Shown here: positions 54,336 to 63,678 of the stretch, piece after piece
Layout: each line of letters begins with the position of its first letter
Numbering within the stretch: the first letter of the stretch is position 1
Assembly (NCBI RefSeq): GCF_001189295.1
Contig: NZ_CP012159.1
Coordinates: 1,688,001 to 1,752,000 of the forward strand
Direction of reading: 5' to 3'
DNA: 64,000 bases
Source of the DNA: Chondromyces crocatus
Lineage (GTDB): Bacteria > Myxococcota_A > Polyangia > Polyangiales > Polyangiaceae
The notes under the pieces: model-generated
What the model was told of the DNA's origin: nothing
Seen by the model: the letters and a program-made list of their open reading frames with translations, nothing else
Databases searched by the model: none
Position numbers and translations under genes: made by a program

Positions 54336-54960
54336 GCTGCCCCTCCTTCGGGGGGCCCGACCCTGAGCGAACGATTCCGGTCAGGGGGGATTTGTCAGGT
54401 GTAAGTCGAGAACGGCCGGAGTCAACGGGTGGCGCTCTTTCCCGTCGGGGCGTGAGGCCCTGGCGGCTGGGTGGCGTGACCTGGCAGGCGGTGTGCGAAA
54501 CCTGGCCGCGGTGCAACGTGACCCGGCAGGGTGAAAAGGTGACCCGGCAGGGTGAAACGTGACCCGGCAGCCCCGCCACCGGCTCCAGCATCCGCGCCAG
54601 GGATCCCGGCAGGCACGTCATCTTGTCCCGGCTGGGTGGGTGGTCTGACCCGTCACGTTCGGCCATCAGCCCGCCAGCCCCGGACGAGATGACCGAGGTG
54701 CCGGGACGATGTGCTCACCGTGCTGGTGTCATGCGTCAGCCGCGCCGGACCGAGGCGCGTTTCATGCCGGGTCTCGACGACCTGGGTGCCGGGATGGCCT
54801 GACCCGGACGCCGGGTGCCCCGCCATCCCTGCCGGGATCGCCGCGCCAGTGCACCGGGCACCGTCGCCAGGCCTGCTGGGGCGTGTCGCCGTCAGGTTTC
54901 GAGGCGTTCCTGCCAGGAGGGGTGGCGTTGCAGTGGGTCCTCCGGAGCCGACAGGTCTCG
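54336..54960. other. Long non-coding region with a degenerate 20-bp repeat
   Basis: 625 bp with no supported gene. Between about 54477 and 54572 there are four to five degenerate copies of GTGACCCGGCAGGGTGAAA, two of them perfect. The rest resembles ordinary high-GC intergenic sequence. Because it borders an accessory-looking segment, it may mark an insertion boundary, but no direct repeats flank the segment as far as I can see. Confidence 0.6.
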
Positions 54961-55488
54961 TCAGTGACGCCTTCCTTTGGGCGTGAGTCGTCCGTCCGAC
55001 GGGTCAACAGGGCTCTCGACGGCTGGCGTGGCGCGCAGCGCTGCCCGCACCTCCATCAGGATCAGGCCGAGCCGGTTGAGCCCAGAGCCATCGTTCCCGC
55101 AGCCCCAGTAGAAGTCCGTGGGCGACGCCTCCACGAGCTCCGCATCCCCCGTGTCGAGCAGCGCACGCCGCAGCTCATCGTGTGTCTCGAACTTGCACCG
55201 CACCCCCCGCCGCATGACGTCGTCCTTGACCTCTTCCCAGTCGCACCGGAGCGGGTGCCCGCGATCGCGCCCGAGCCGCGCGGCGTCCTTCGGCTTGTGG
55301 GCGCGCTGGATCCGCACCGCGTGCGCCGGGTCCGTCTCCGTGAACTTCGCCGCCTGGAAGAAGTGCTCCACGGTCGGCCAGTAGGTGCCATCGAGCGCGA
55401 CCCCGTGCGGGGAGAAGTTCGAGAGGAAGCCCCACTCGTCTCGTGGCAGGTAGAAGTAGATCGTCACCCGGTCTCTCCACGGCGACAT
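54961..55488 (-). CDS. NADAR domain protein (YbiA-like ADP-ribose/riboflavin N-glycosidase)
   Basis: A 175-residue single-domain NADAR protein. Family signatures are clear: YFYLPRDEWGFLSNFSPHGV at 11-30, YWPTVEHFFQAAKF (36-49), and FYWGCGNDGSGLNRLGLILM near the C-terminus. Members hydrolyse N-glycosidic bonds. YbiA acts on riboflavin intermediates, and NADAR proteins paired with DarT1 toxins remove ADP-ribose from guanine. The gene is divergent from a tiny ADP-ribosyltransferase-like gene with only 82 bp between the starts, and close to kptA. That context favours an ADP-ribose rather than a riboflavin role; no rib genes are nearby. Confidence 0.92.
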   Translation of the reverse strand: MSPWRDRVTIYFYLPRDEWGFLSNFSPHGVALDGTYWPTVEHFFQAAKFTETDPAHAVRIQRAHKPKDAARLGRDRGHPLRCDWEEVKDDVMRRGVRCKFETHDELRRALLDTGDAELVEASPTDFYWGCGNDGSGLNRLGLILMEVRAALRATPAVESPVDPSDGRLTPKGRRH

Positions 55489-55570
55489 GACGCGTCACGT
55501 CGTTCCGCAGCAGGATAACACTGCCCTCACGTCACGCCCCGCTCGGACGAGGCATGGTAGCCTCGTGCGC

Positions 55571-55915
55571 ATGTTAACCGCCGAGCAGATCCTCAACGAG
55601 CTGATCCTCGATAGCCGCGTGTTCCTGCACTACACGAGCAGCAGCGGGCTGTCGGGCATCATGAAAGACGGCGTGATCCAGACCGATGGAAAGTACGCCG
55701 TGTATTTCAGTCAGGAGCCGATGAGTCCCGACGACGTGCACACCAAGCTGCTCATCGGCGCGACCACACACGAGGGCCGGGGTACGCACCTGCTCGTCAT
55801 CCGCGTCGACTCGGGCATCCCGATCGAGACCACGGGCTACCACGAGGTGTGCGTTCGTCAGCGGATCCGCCTCGATCAGCACATGGTGCTCTACCACGGC
55901 CCGAACCCCTTCTGA
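55571..55915 (+). CDS. Small ADP-ribosyltransferase-like (HYD1-type) protein
   Basis: A 114-residue protein. The N-terminal block RVFLHYTSSSGLSGIMKDGV (17-36) matches the start of HYD1-type and related ART folds (xHYTSxxGLxxIlxxGxI). KYAVYFSQEP gives the second strand Tyr (Tyr45), and GYHEVCVRQRI offers a candidate Glu92 for an H-Y-E triad. The size is about that of a minimal ART core, without DNA-binding extensions. The frame could start at 55487, but the ATG here begins the conserved part. It is divergent from a NADAR gene and 75 bp upstream of kptA, another NAD-linked family. Toxin activity is possible but unproven; the fold assignment is by pattern only. Confidence 0.7.
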   Translation: MLTAEQILNELILDSRVFLHYTSSSGLSGIMKDGVIQTDGKYAVYFSQEPMSPDDVHTKLLIGATTHEGRGTHLLVIRVDSGIPIETTGYHEVCVRQRIRLDQHMVLYHGPNPF

Positions 55916-55990
55916 CGCCATCCGAGGAGGGTCGCCTCCGTCGCGCCGGGCCTCGACCCGCCCCGCAGGTGGGCTTATCCTGGCTCCTCG

Positions 55991-56560
55991 ATGTCGAAGG
56001 AACGCGATTTTCTCGTCTCGCTGAGCAAGCGTGTCTCGCACGCCCTCCGCCATGAGCCCTGGCTCTACGAGCTGGAACTCGATCAGGAGGGCTGGGTCCT
56101 CGTGGACGACCTGCTCGACGCGCTGCGCGAGGATCAGGGCCCCTGGGCTGCGCTGAAGCGCAATGATCTGGCCCGGATGATCGCCTCGGCGGACAAGAAG
56201 CGCTACGAGCTCGAAGGCGATCGCATCCGGGCGCTCTATGGTCACTCGGTGCCGGACGTCCTGCGCCGCACGCCGGCTCTGCCCCCGATGACGCTCTTCC
56301 ACGGCACGTCCCCCGCGGCGGTGGAGATCATCCTCGCCGAGGGCCTGAAGCCGATGCGTCGGCAGCATGTGCACCTGTCCGTCGACCGGGTTACGGCAGT
56401 GCAGGTCGGAAAGCGCAGAGCGATGCTGCCCGTGCTCCTCGCGGTGCAAGCGCAGGTCGCCCACACGGAAGGGGTCTCGTTCTACGAGGGCAACGACAAG
56501 GTGTGGCTGGCCGACGTGATCCCGGCGCAGTTCATCGCGGTGGTCGACGACGAAGGGTGA
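55991..56560 (+). CDS. kptA: RNA 2'-phosphotransferase (Tpt1/KptA)
   Basis: A 189-residue member of the Tpt1/KptA family, which transfers a 2'-phosphate from RNA to NAD+, giving ADP-ribose cyclic phosphate. It has the N-terminal winged-helix part with LSKRVSHALRHEP (11-23) and the ART-like catalytic part with ALYGHS, LFHGTS (His104), MRRQHVHLS and EGNDKVWLADVI. These are the usual conserved Arg/His positions. Bacterial KptA generally has no tRNA splicing to serve, and a role in removing ADP-ribose-type or 2'-phosphate marks has been proposed. It lies in line with the small ART-like gene and converges on the DUF4365-pair operon. Confidence 0.93.
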   Translation: MSKERDFLVSLSKRVSHALRHEPWLYELELDQEGWVLVDDLLDALREDQGPWAALKRNDLARMIASADKKRYELEGDRIRALYGHSVPDVLRRTPALPPMTLFHGTSPAAVEIILAEGLKPMRRQHVHLSVDRVTAVQVGKRRAMLPVLLAVQAQVAHTEGVSFYEGNDKVWLADVIPAQFIAVVDDEG

Positions 56561-56595
56561 GCGCTCACGGTGCTCCGGCCCATGCTCGCAGCGCG

Positions 56596-57696
56596 TCAGG
56601 TGAGCATCTGGATATCAGCGGGTTTCTCGATGGTGCTGCTCTTCGGGCGCCGTTGCAGCAGGCCGCGGAGCGACAGGTAGCGTTGGCGTTTATGGGCCTC
56701 GATGGCCTTCTCGTAGCCGGTTGGATCGAGCGTGCAGCGTGTGCGGATCAGCTCCTCCCCGACCTGGAGGAGGAGCACCACCTCTCCTTCCAGCGCCCCG
56801 TGCTCATTGGCCTCGCCGCGCAGCTCGATCACCTTGCCGACGAAGCGATCTTGCCGCGGAGCACTCGGAGGACGCAGGCGCTGGCTGAGGTCCTCGAACA
56901 TGGGGAAGAGGGCCCGGTCCACCTGCACGCGTGAGGGGATCTGCGGTGGGTTGACGAGCGGCGACCAGGACGCGCCCACCCAGAGATCGCCACGCTGATC
57001 GGCCGGCATCATCTCGACGAGCGCCTCGCACAGGTTGGCCGTGATGACGGGCGGCTCCGGACCATCGAGGAGTCGTTCACGCTCACCCTGCCGGAGCAGG
57101 GCGACGGCGCGGTAAATGGAATTGAGGAGCTGCGCCACCGCGCGCCGCGCGAAGGGCGCCATGGGATCGTCGACGGGCGGCGCGTCCAGGGGACAGAGCA
57201 GGGTGAGTACGAAGCTCCCGCGTTCGGTCTGCCCGAGCCGGCAGCGGTCCACGAACGCCTCGGCGCTCTTCAGCGTCATCCTGGGGTGAAATCGTGCGTC
57301 GGGTCGCTCCACGCTGCACGCCGACGCCAGCAGGGCGCGGCGAACTCCCGCGAGGAGGGAGGCGCCGTCGAGGAGGCCGAGGGTACCCTCCTCGCTGCCC
57401 TCGTCCGTGCGACCGACGCGGACACGGTCGGCGCGCGGGCAGGTGAGGTCGGCAAGGACGGCTTCCGGGCTCCTGGCTTCGGCCGAGGCGATTCGCTCGG
57501 CGGCCGTGGCGATGGCCTCTTCATAGTCCGCGAGCGAGCGATCGAGGGGGACGAGGACCTCGCGCCCTTCGTGCCGGAAGATGTCGACGTCGTCCCGGCG
57601 TGAGCGGGCACGCGTCCAGCCGCGGCTCGCAAGGTACTGCTGGAGGTCCGTCCAGTCGACCGAGGACGCGGTGAGAAAGGTCTGGTCCTGACTCAT
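56596..57696 (-). CDS. Unknown 366-residue protein coupled to DUF4365-like gene
   Basis: A soluble protein without signal or membrane helices. The N-terminal part has TDLQQYLASRGWTRARSRRD and REVLVPLDRSLADYEEAIAT, the latter resembling a fragment of antirestriction or nucleic-acid-binding proteins. A mixed alpha/beta core follows (GSFVLTLLCPLDAPP, ITANLCEALVEMMP), and a basic C-terminus includes YEKAIEAHKRQRYLSLRG. No family is recognised. AGGAGG lies 8 nt before the ATG, and the start overlaps the upstream stop in ATGA, so it is translated with the DUF4365-like protein. A two-component defence-like module is a reasonable hypothesis. Confidence 0.75.
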   Translation of the reverse strand: MSQDQTFLTASSVDWTDLQQYLASRGWTRARSRRDDVDIFRHEGREVLVPLDRSLADYEEAIATAAERIASAEARSPEAVLADLTCPRADRVRVGRTDEGSEEGTLGLLDGASLLAGVRRALLASACSVERPDARFHPRMTLKSAEAFVDRCRLGQTERGSFVLTLLCPLDAPPVDDPMAPFARRAVAQLLNSIYRAVALLRQGERERLLDGPEPPVITANLCEALVEMMPADQRGDLWVGASWSPLVNPPQIPSRVQVDRALFPMFEDLSQRLRPPSAPRQDRFVGKVIELRGEANEHGALEGEVVLLLQVGEELIRTRCTLDPTGYEKAIEAHKRQRYLSLRGLLQRRPKSSTIEKPADIQMLT

Positions 57697-58202
57697 CGTA
57701 GGTCCTCCTGACGCGCTGCGCACCGCATGAGCCGCTCCAGCGTGGGCGGGTCGAAGATCTGATGACGGGGCAAGCGAACCGTCTCGCCTGTCTCATTCAT
57801 CGTGGGGGTATGCCCCTTCAGATCGAGCCAGTAGCCACAGCGGCGCAGCACGAGCTGCTGTTCCGAGAGGTGGAGCCACTCCGCAGGATCGCTCGGGAGA
57901 TGAACGACCACGAGCAGCCGCGGCGTCTGGGCTCGCTTGACCAGGTCGTGATGGTTCTTCCGCTTGAGAAAGAATGTGAGATCGGCATCCGAGGTCGGTG
58001 CCGTCGTGCATGCCTTCACTTGCAGAGCGAGCTCCGGGGAGCGCAGAACCGCCTCGGGGTCCCCGTCGTTGCGGAAGCCGAGCTTGACGTCAATGCTGTC
58101 GCGGTCCACGCGTGGCTGGTCGAAGGAGCAGCGCGCTCGTGTCGCAACGGCGTACACATAGGCCAGTGCGAGGTGCTCTTTGACGTCGTTATCCGTGAGC
58201 AT
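57693..58202 (-). CDS. DUF4365-like predicted PD-(D/E)XK nuclease
   Basis: A 169-residue protein. RDSIDVKLGFRNDGD followed by ELALQVKACTTA gives the D-x(n)-(E/Q)-x-K arrangement of PD-(D/E)XK nucleases and fits the DUF4365 pattern (GIDLxV...VQVKxT). The C-terminal half has alternating hydrophobic strands (TPRLLVVVHLPS, LVLRRCGYWLDLKG). Such proteins occur in phage-defence neighbourhoods and as solitary genes of unknown role. The start at 58202 precedes the conserved region; a longer open frame upstream is the shadow of glyQ. It overlaps the downstream gene by 4 bp and stands between kptA and glyQ, on the same strand as glyQ, where glyS would be expected. Confidence 0.75.
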   Translation of the reverse strand: MLTDNDVKEHLALAYVYAVATRARCSFDQPRVDRDSIDVKLGFRNDGDPEAVLRSPELALQVKACTTAPTSDADLTFFLKRKNHHDLVKRAQTPRLLVVVHLPSDPAEWLHLSEQQLVLRRCGYWLDLKGHTPTMNETGETVRLPRHQIFDPPTLERLMRCAARQEDLR

Positions 58203-58333
58203 CGTGGTGAGCCCGAGGGAGGGAATCCGGTCGGCAGGGTAACCTGCGGAGGTACTCCGTGCTGGGACTTCGCATCTCATGGCACTCGGGGCCATGGATC
58301 GAGTCGGCCCGGGCGCGGGGCCGCCCGGATCAC

Positions 58334-59281
<948 letters not shown>

Positions 59282-59507
59282 GGTCGGAGGGGGGCCTTAG
59301 CGCGGAACGCACCCGGCGGCGACCCCTGCCATGACGCGCCGTGACGACGAGCAAGCGCCGCGGGCGTCCGTGGTCACCGCGGTGTGGTGGTGCTCGGGGA
59401 CGCTTGCGAGGAAGGCCGCCGACCGCGTTCGGTAGCACGTGTACCGGACGATCCCCGCCGCAGGGATCGGTTCGCAGGGGTGACGCGACGCGCTACGATC
59501 ACGGGTC

Positions 59508-60407
59508 ATGCCCTCTCGCTTTCGTTCGTCCGTGGCTCCCGTGCCGACGGCCGGCGTGCCCGGAGTCGCTCCGGTGCCGGCCACGTGGTTCGCGTTCCGT
59601 CACAACGACCTGCTCGTGCGTGACCCCTCGGGCTCCGAGGCCGCGATGGAGAGAGCGCCTGCGGTCGGCTGGGGCGTGTCGACGCACGACGCGCCGCTGG
59701 AGCTGCCGCAGGTGGCGGAGCTCTCGGCATTGGGGCTCTCCGTGGTGCGGCAGCAGGTGCTCGGCGTCCTCGATGGACAGCTCTGCTTCTCGGCGGAGCT
59801 GCCTCAGGACGCCAAGGCGCCCGAGGGGTACGCGTTCGTGTCGCTGCGGCGGCTGTTCGGGCGCGTCGACGTGGAGGTGTACGATGCCGCGGGGGTGGCG
59901 TTCCAGGTGCAGTACTGGGACCGTGTACACCAGGTGTGCAGCGCGTGCGGGGCAGCGCTGGAAGCCCGCGGTGACGAGCGGTGCAAGCGGTGCGCTTCGT
60001 GCCGGCTCGACTACTACCCGCGCGTCGCGCCAGCGATGATCGCGCTGATCGAGGACGGTCCACGGGTGCTGCTCACGCGAGGGCCGCGGTTCCCGCCAGG
60101 GATGTACGGGCTCGTCGCCGGGTTCGTGGAGCCAGGGGAGAGCCTGGAGGGGTGTGTGGCGCGCGAGGTGATGGAGGAGACGGGGATCGAGGTGACGGAC
60201 ATTCGTTACTTCGGGAGCCAGCCGTGGCCGTTCCCGCACCAGGTGATGATCGGGTTCACGGCGCGCTACGGGGGCGGAGAGCTGCGGGTCGATCCGCGCG
60301 AGCTGGAGGATGCGCGGTGGTTTCACCGGGACGAGATGCCTCCCTTGCCGCCGCCGATCAGCATCGCGCGCAAGCTCATCGATGCCTGGCTCGCGCGGGG
60401 TGCATGA
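59508..60407 (+). CDS. nudC: NAD(H) pyrophosphatase / NAD-cap RNA hydrolase
   Basis: A 299-residue NudC. It contains the four-Cys zinc ribbon (CSACGAALEA... CKRCASC, about 144-165), the Nudix box GFVEPGESLEGCVAREVMEETG and the NADH-pyrophosphatase signature SQPWPFPHQVMIGF. It splits NAD(H) to NMN(H) and AMP and can remove NAD caps from RNA. It is the first gene of a run of four tightly spaced genes; the next begins four bases after its stop. It diverges from glyQ across about 225 bp, where I see no clear promoter boxes. Confidence 0.95.
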   Translation: MPSRFRSSVAPVPTAGVPGVAPVPATWFAFRHNDLLVRDPSGSEAAMERAPAVGWGVSTHDAPLELPQVAELSALGLSVVRQQVLGVLDGQLCFSAELPQDAKAPEGYAFVSLRRLFGRVDVEVYDAAGVAFQVQYWDRVHQVCSACGAALEARGDERCKRCASCRLDYYPRVAPAMIALIEDGPRVLLTRGPRFPPGMYGLVAGFVEPGESLEGCVAREVMEETGIEVTDIRYFGSQPWPFPHQVMIGFTARYGGGELRVDPRELEDARWFHRDEMPPLPPPISIARKLIDAWLARGA

Positions 60408-60411
60408 CGGC

Positions 60412-61914
60412 ATGACGGAGACGGCCTGCGATGTGCTGGTGATCGGCGCGGGCTTCGGGGGGCTGGGGGCAGCGCTCGCGCTCGCGGAGCGCGGGGCGCG
60501 GGTGGTGGTGTGCGAGGCGCTGCGTTACCCGGGCGGGTGCGCGAGCACGTTCGAGCGCGGCGGGCGGAAGTTCGAGGCGGGGGCGACGCTGTTCTCGGGG
60601 CTCGGGGAAGGCCAGGTGTTTGCGCAGTGGCTCGGGCGGCACGGGCTGTCGGTGGAGGTGGACTGGCTCGACCCGGTGGTGGAGGTGCGATCGCCGGGGC
60701 TGCGGTTGCCGGTGTGTCGGGACCGAGCGGCGTTCGTCGCGTCGCTGTGCGCGCTGCCTGGTGCGCCCGAGGCCGAGCTGCGGGCGTTCTTCGCGCGGCA
60801 GGGACGGGTGGCCGAGACGCTGTGGGCGCTGTTCGATGATCCGGCGCTGTTGCCGCCGCTCGGCGCGGGGGCGTTGCTGCGGCATCTGGGACGCGCGGGG
60901 CGGTATGCGGAGCTGTTGCCGCTGATGGGTCGGTCGCTGGGAGCGGCGCTCGGGCGTGCAGGACTGGGGGCGTTCGCGCCGCTGCGGACTTACCTGGATG
61001 GGCTCTGTCAGATCACGGTGCAGTGCCGTGCGGACGAGGCGGAGGCGCCGTTCGCGATGGCGACGATGGACTACTACTGGCGCGGGACGGGGCACGTGCG
61101 CGGTGGGGTGGGGGCGCTCGCATGGGCGATGGTGGAGGCGGTACGGCGTGCGGGGGGCGAGGTGCGGATGGCGAGCCGGGTGAAGGGGCTCGCGCGCGAT
61201 GGAGAGGGGTGGCGCGCGGAGACGCGGTCGGGGGTGATCCGGGCGAGGCATGTGGTGGCGAACCTCTTGCCGCAGGATGTGCGGGCGCTGCTCGGGGCGC
61301 CGCTCGGCGCGCTGCCGCGGGTCGATGCGCTCGCAAACGAGGTGGAGAGCGGGTGGGGGGCGGCGATGCTGTACCTCGTGGCGCGTGCGCCCGAGGGGGC
61401 GGGGGACGAGCCGGTGCACCTGGAGCTCGTCGCCGATCACGAGGCACCGTTCATCGAGGGCAACCATGTGTTCGTGTCGATCAGCGGCGCGGAGGATGAA
61501 GGGCGCGCGCCGGAAGGGCATCGGACGATCACCACGTCGACGCATGTGCCCCTTTCGACGCTGCGCCAGCAACCGAAGACGGAGAGCGCGGCCTACGTGG
61601 CTTCGGTGCAAGCGCGGATGCGGGCGACGATCGACGCGCTCGCGCCGGAGTGGGCCGCGGGGGTGGTGGAGGTGATGACCGCATCCCCGCGCACCTTTCA
61701 GCGGTTCACGGGCCGAGCGGGGGGAGCGGTGGGCGGAATTCCGAGGCGGGCAGGGCTCGGCCACTACCTGGGGGCGTGGCCGCGCGCGGTGATGCCTGGG
61801 CTCTGGATGGTGGGGGACTCGGTGTTCCCTGGGCAGAGCACGCTGGCCACCGCGGTGGGGGGACAGCGCACCGCCGCGCAGATCCTCCGTGCGCTCGACA
61901 TGGCCGTGCCGTGA
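60412..61914 (+). CDS. FAD-dependent oxidoreductase, CrtI/phytoene-desaturase-like
   Basis: A 500-residue flavoprotein. The N-terminal dinucleotide fold is VLVIGAGFGGLGAALALAER followed by VVVCEALRYPGGCAST, as in CrtI and retinol-saturase-like enzymes. The C-terminal FAD-contact region is LWMVGDSVFPGQSTLATAVG. In between are a helical cap and the TMDYYWRGTGHVRGGVGALA stretch typical of the amine-oxidase/CrtI group. No carotenoid genes are nearby, so the substrate is unknown. The ATG lies four bases after the nudC stop, which argues for co-transcription; an upstream start at 60310 would overlap nudC extensively. Confidence 0.88.
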   Translation: MTETACDVLVIGAGFGGLGAALALAERGARVVVCEALRYPGGCASTFERGGRKFEAGATLFSGLGEGQVFAQWLGRHGLSVEVDWLDPVVEVRSPGLRLPVCRDRAAFVASLCALPGAPEAELRAFFARQGRVAETLWALFDDPALLPPLGAGALLRHLGRAGRYAELLPLMGRSLGAALGRAGLGAFAPLRTYLDGLCQITVQCRADEAEAPFAMATMDYYWRGTGHVRGGVGALAWAMVEAVRRAGGEVRMASRVKGLARDGEGWRAETRSGVIRARHVVANLLPQDVRALLGAPLGALPRVDALANEVESGWGAAMLYLVARAPEGAGDEPVHLELVADHEAPFIEGNHVFVSISGAEDEGRAPEGHRTITTSTHVPLSTLRQQPKTESAAYVASVQARMRATIDALAPEWAAGVVEVMTASPRTFQRFTGRAGGAVGGIPRRAGLGHYLGAWPRAVMPGLWMVGDSVFPGQSTLATAVGGQRTAAQILRALDMAVP

Positions 61915-61949
61915 CACCGGTCGGGCTCGGGGCTGGTAGCATCGCGCTG

Positions 61950-62672
61950 GTGTACACGCCCAGCCTGTTCCGAGAGGTCGATCAAGCGCGTCTCTTCGAG
62001 GTGATCGAGGCCAACTCGTTCGGCACGTTGGTGGCACAGACGCAGGCCGGAGGGCTGGAGATCTCGCATCTGCCGTTTCTGCTCGATCGCGAGGTGGGGA
62101 CGCGCGGTCGGCTCCGATTCCACGTGGCGCGGGCGAACCCGATCTGGCGGGCTGCACTCGATGGGGGGCAGGTGGTGTCGGTATTCCAGGGGCCGCACGC
62201 ATACGTGTCGCCGCGATGGTACGAGCGGCCCCACGAGCAGGTGCCCACGTGGAACTACGCCGTGGTCCACGTGCACGGGCGCGTGGAGGGGCCGCTCGAG
62301 CCGATGGAGGTGCGGCAGCTCCTCGACGACATGGTGGTTCACTACGAGTCGGAGGCGGGTGAGCCGCCGGGGGAGCTGCGGGAGCTGCGCGGGGCGCGGG
62401 AGCCGCGCTTCGGTGGGTGGGGGAAGGGGAACGGTGCGGGCGAGGGGGCGCCGTGGCGGATGGCAGACCTGGACCCGGGGTTCGTGGAGAGCCTGGTCGG
62501 GGGGATCGTGGGCCTTTCGATCCACATCGATCACCTGGAAGGCAAGTTCAAGCTGAGCCAGAACCGCGCGCCCACCGACCGCCGCCGCGTGATGGAGGCG
62601 CTGTCGGCCCGAGGTGAACCGGCGGATCTGGAGGTGCTGCGGCTGATGGAGGCGCCCGCGTCAGAGCACTGA
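61950..62672 (+). CDS. PaiB-like FMN-binding protein
   Basis: A 240-residue protein starting MYTPSLFREVDQARLFEVIE, the usual beginning of PaiB family proteins, so I chose the GTG at 61950 over longer frames. Conserved patches are GTLVAQTQAGGLEISHLPFLLD, FHVARANP, VFQGPHAYVSPRWY, VPTWNYAVVHVHG and VVGLSIHIDHLEGKFKLSQNR (a variant near the end). PaiB in Bacillus binds FMN and was described as a negative regulator; many members are probably flavin reductases or heme-degrading-like enzymes. It lies 35 bp after the oxidoreductase gene. Confidence 0.88.
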   Translation: MYTPSLFREVDQARLFEVIEANSFGTLVAQTQAGGLEISHLPFLLDREVGTRGRLRFHVARANPIWRAALDGGQVVSVFQGPHAYVSPRWYERPHEQVPTWNYAVVHVHGRVEGPLEPMEVRQLLDDMVVHYESEAGEPPGELRELRGAREPRFGGWGKGNGAGEGAPWRMADLDPGFVESLVGGIVGLSIHIDHLEGKFKLSQNRAPTDRRRVMEALSARGEPADLEVLRLMEAPASEH

Positions 62673-62691
62673 CTCTGGTAGGGTGCGGGCC

Positions 62692-63678
62692 GTGCCGGCA
62701 CCCGAATCCCTGAAGACCCTCCTCCTCTCCAGAAACGACGTGGCCTCCCTCTTGACCATGGAGGCGACCCTCGCCGCCGTGGAGGCCGCATTTCTCGCAC
62801 ACGGTCGTGGCGAGGTGCAGATGCCCAGCAAGGTGTACCTCTCGTTCGAAGCGGAAGGGGGTGACCTGCGCGCGATGCCCGCGTACGCCGCCGGCGCTGC
62901 GGGCGTGAAGTGGGTGAACTCCCACCCGCACAACCCGGAGCGCTTCGGGCTGCCGTCGGTGATGGGGCTGTACATCCTGAGCGATCCGGAGACGGCGTTT
63001 CCGCTGGCGGTGATGGACGCGACGCTGATCACGGCGATGCGCACCGGCGCCGCCGCCGCGGTGGCCTCGAAGTTCCTGGCGCGCTCCGCGCCACGGACGG
63101 TGGGCTTCGTGGGCTGCGGGGTGCAGTCGCGCTACCTGCTCGACGCGCACCGCGCGGTGTACGGAAAGAGCTTCGAGGTGCTCGCGGCAGACGTTTCAGC
63201 CGAGGCGAGTGCGCGGTTCGCGGGCGAGGTGGGCGGGCGCGCCGTCTCGCTCGAAGAGGCGTCGGGCTGTGACATCGTGTGTACGTCGACGCCATGCCGG
63301 GCGCCGGTGGTGATGCGCGGGTGGCTGCGGCCGGGCGCGCACGTGAACGCGATCGGCGCCGACGCGCATGGCAAGCAGGAGCTGGACCCGGCCATCCTGC
63401 GGGACGCGCGTGTGGTCATCGACGACTGGGCGCAGGCGACCGAGAGCGGCGAGGTGAACGTGCCCCTGCACGACGGCTCGTTCACGCGCGAGGCGATCCA
63501 CGCCACGCTGGGCGAGGTGATCGCGGGCAAGCGACCCGGGCGCGAGCAGGCCGATCTCACCGTGTTCGACTCCACCGGCCTCGCAGTCCAGGACGTCGCC
63601 GTCGCCCGGGTCCTCCATGACGCCGCGCGTGCTCGTGGCGTCGGGACGGCCTTCGATCTGCTGAGCCTCTCGCGGTAG
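62692..63678 (+). CDS. Ornithine cyclodeaminase / mu-crystallin family protein
   Basis: A 328-residue NAD(P)-dependent enzyme of the OCD/mu-crystallin/alanine dehydrogenase group. Motifs are KVYLSFEAEGGDLRAMPAY, GVKWVNSHPHNPERFGLPSV, the NAD-binding TVGFVGCGVQSRYLL, and SGCDIVCTSTPCRAPVV. Many members are ketimine reductases or make siderophore-type precursors rather than true ornithine cyclodeaminases; the exact substrate cannot be told here. A GTG at 62683 is an alternative start, nine bases upstream. It follows the PaiB-like gene by about 20 bp and ends the operon. Confidence 0.9.
   Translation: MPAPESLKTLLLSRNDVASLLTMEATLAAVEAAFLAHGRGEVQMPSKVYLSFEAEGGDLRAMPAYAAGAAGVKWVNSHPHNPERFGLPSVMGLYILSDPETAFPLAVMDATLITAMRTGAAAAVASKFLARSAPRTVGFVGCGVQSRYLLDAHRAVYGKSFEVLAADVSAEASARFAGEVGGRAVSLEEASGCDIVCTSTPCRAPVVMRGWLRPGAHVNAIGADAHGKQELDPAILRDARVVIDDWAQATESGEVNVPLHDGSFTREAIHATLGEVIAGKRPGREQADLTVFDSTGLAVQDVAVARVLHDAARARGVGTAFDLLSLSR

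Noticed and set aside
54709-55518. 269-residue plus-strand gene
   Set aside because: Antisense to the NADAR gene; the NADAR signatures on the minus strand are unmistakable.
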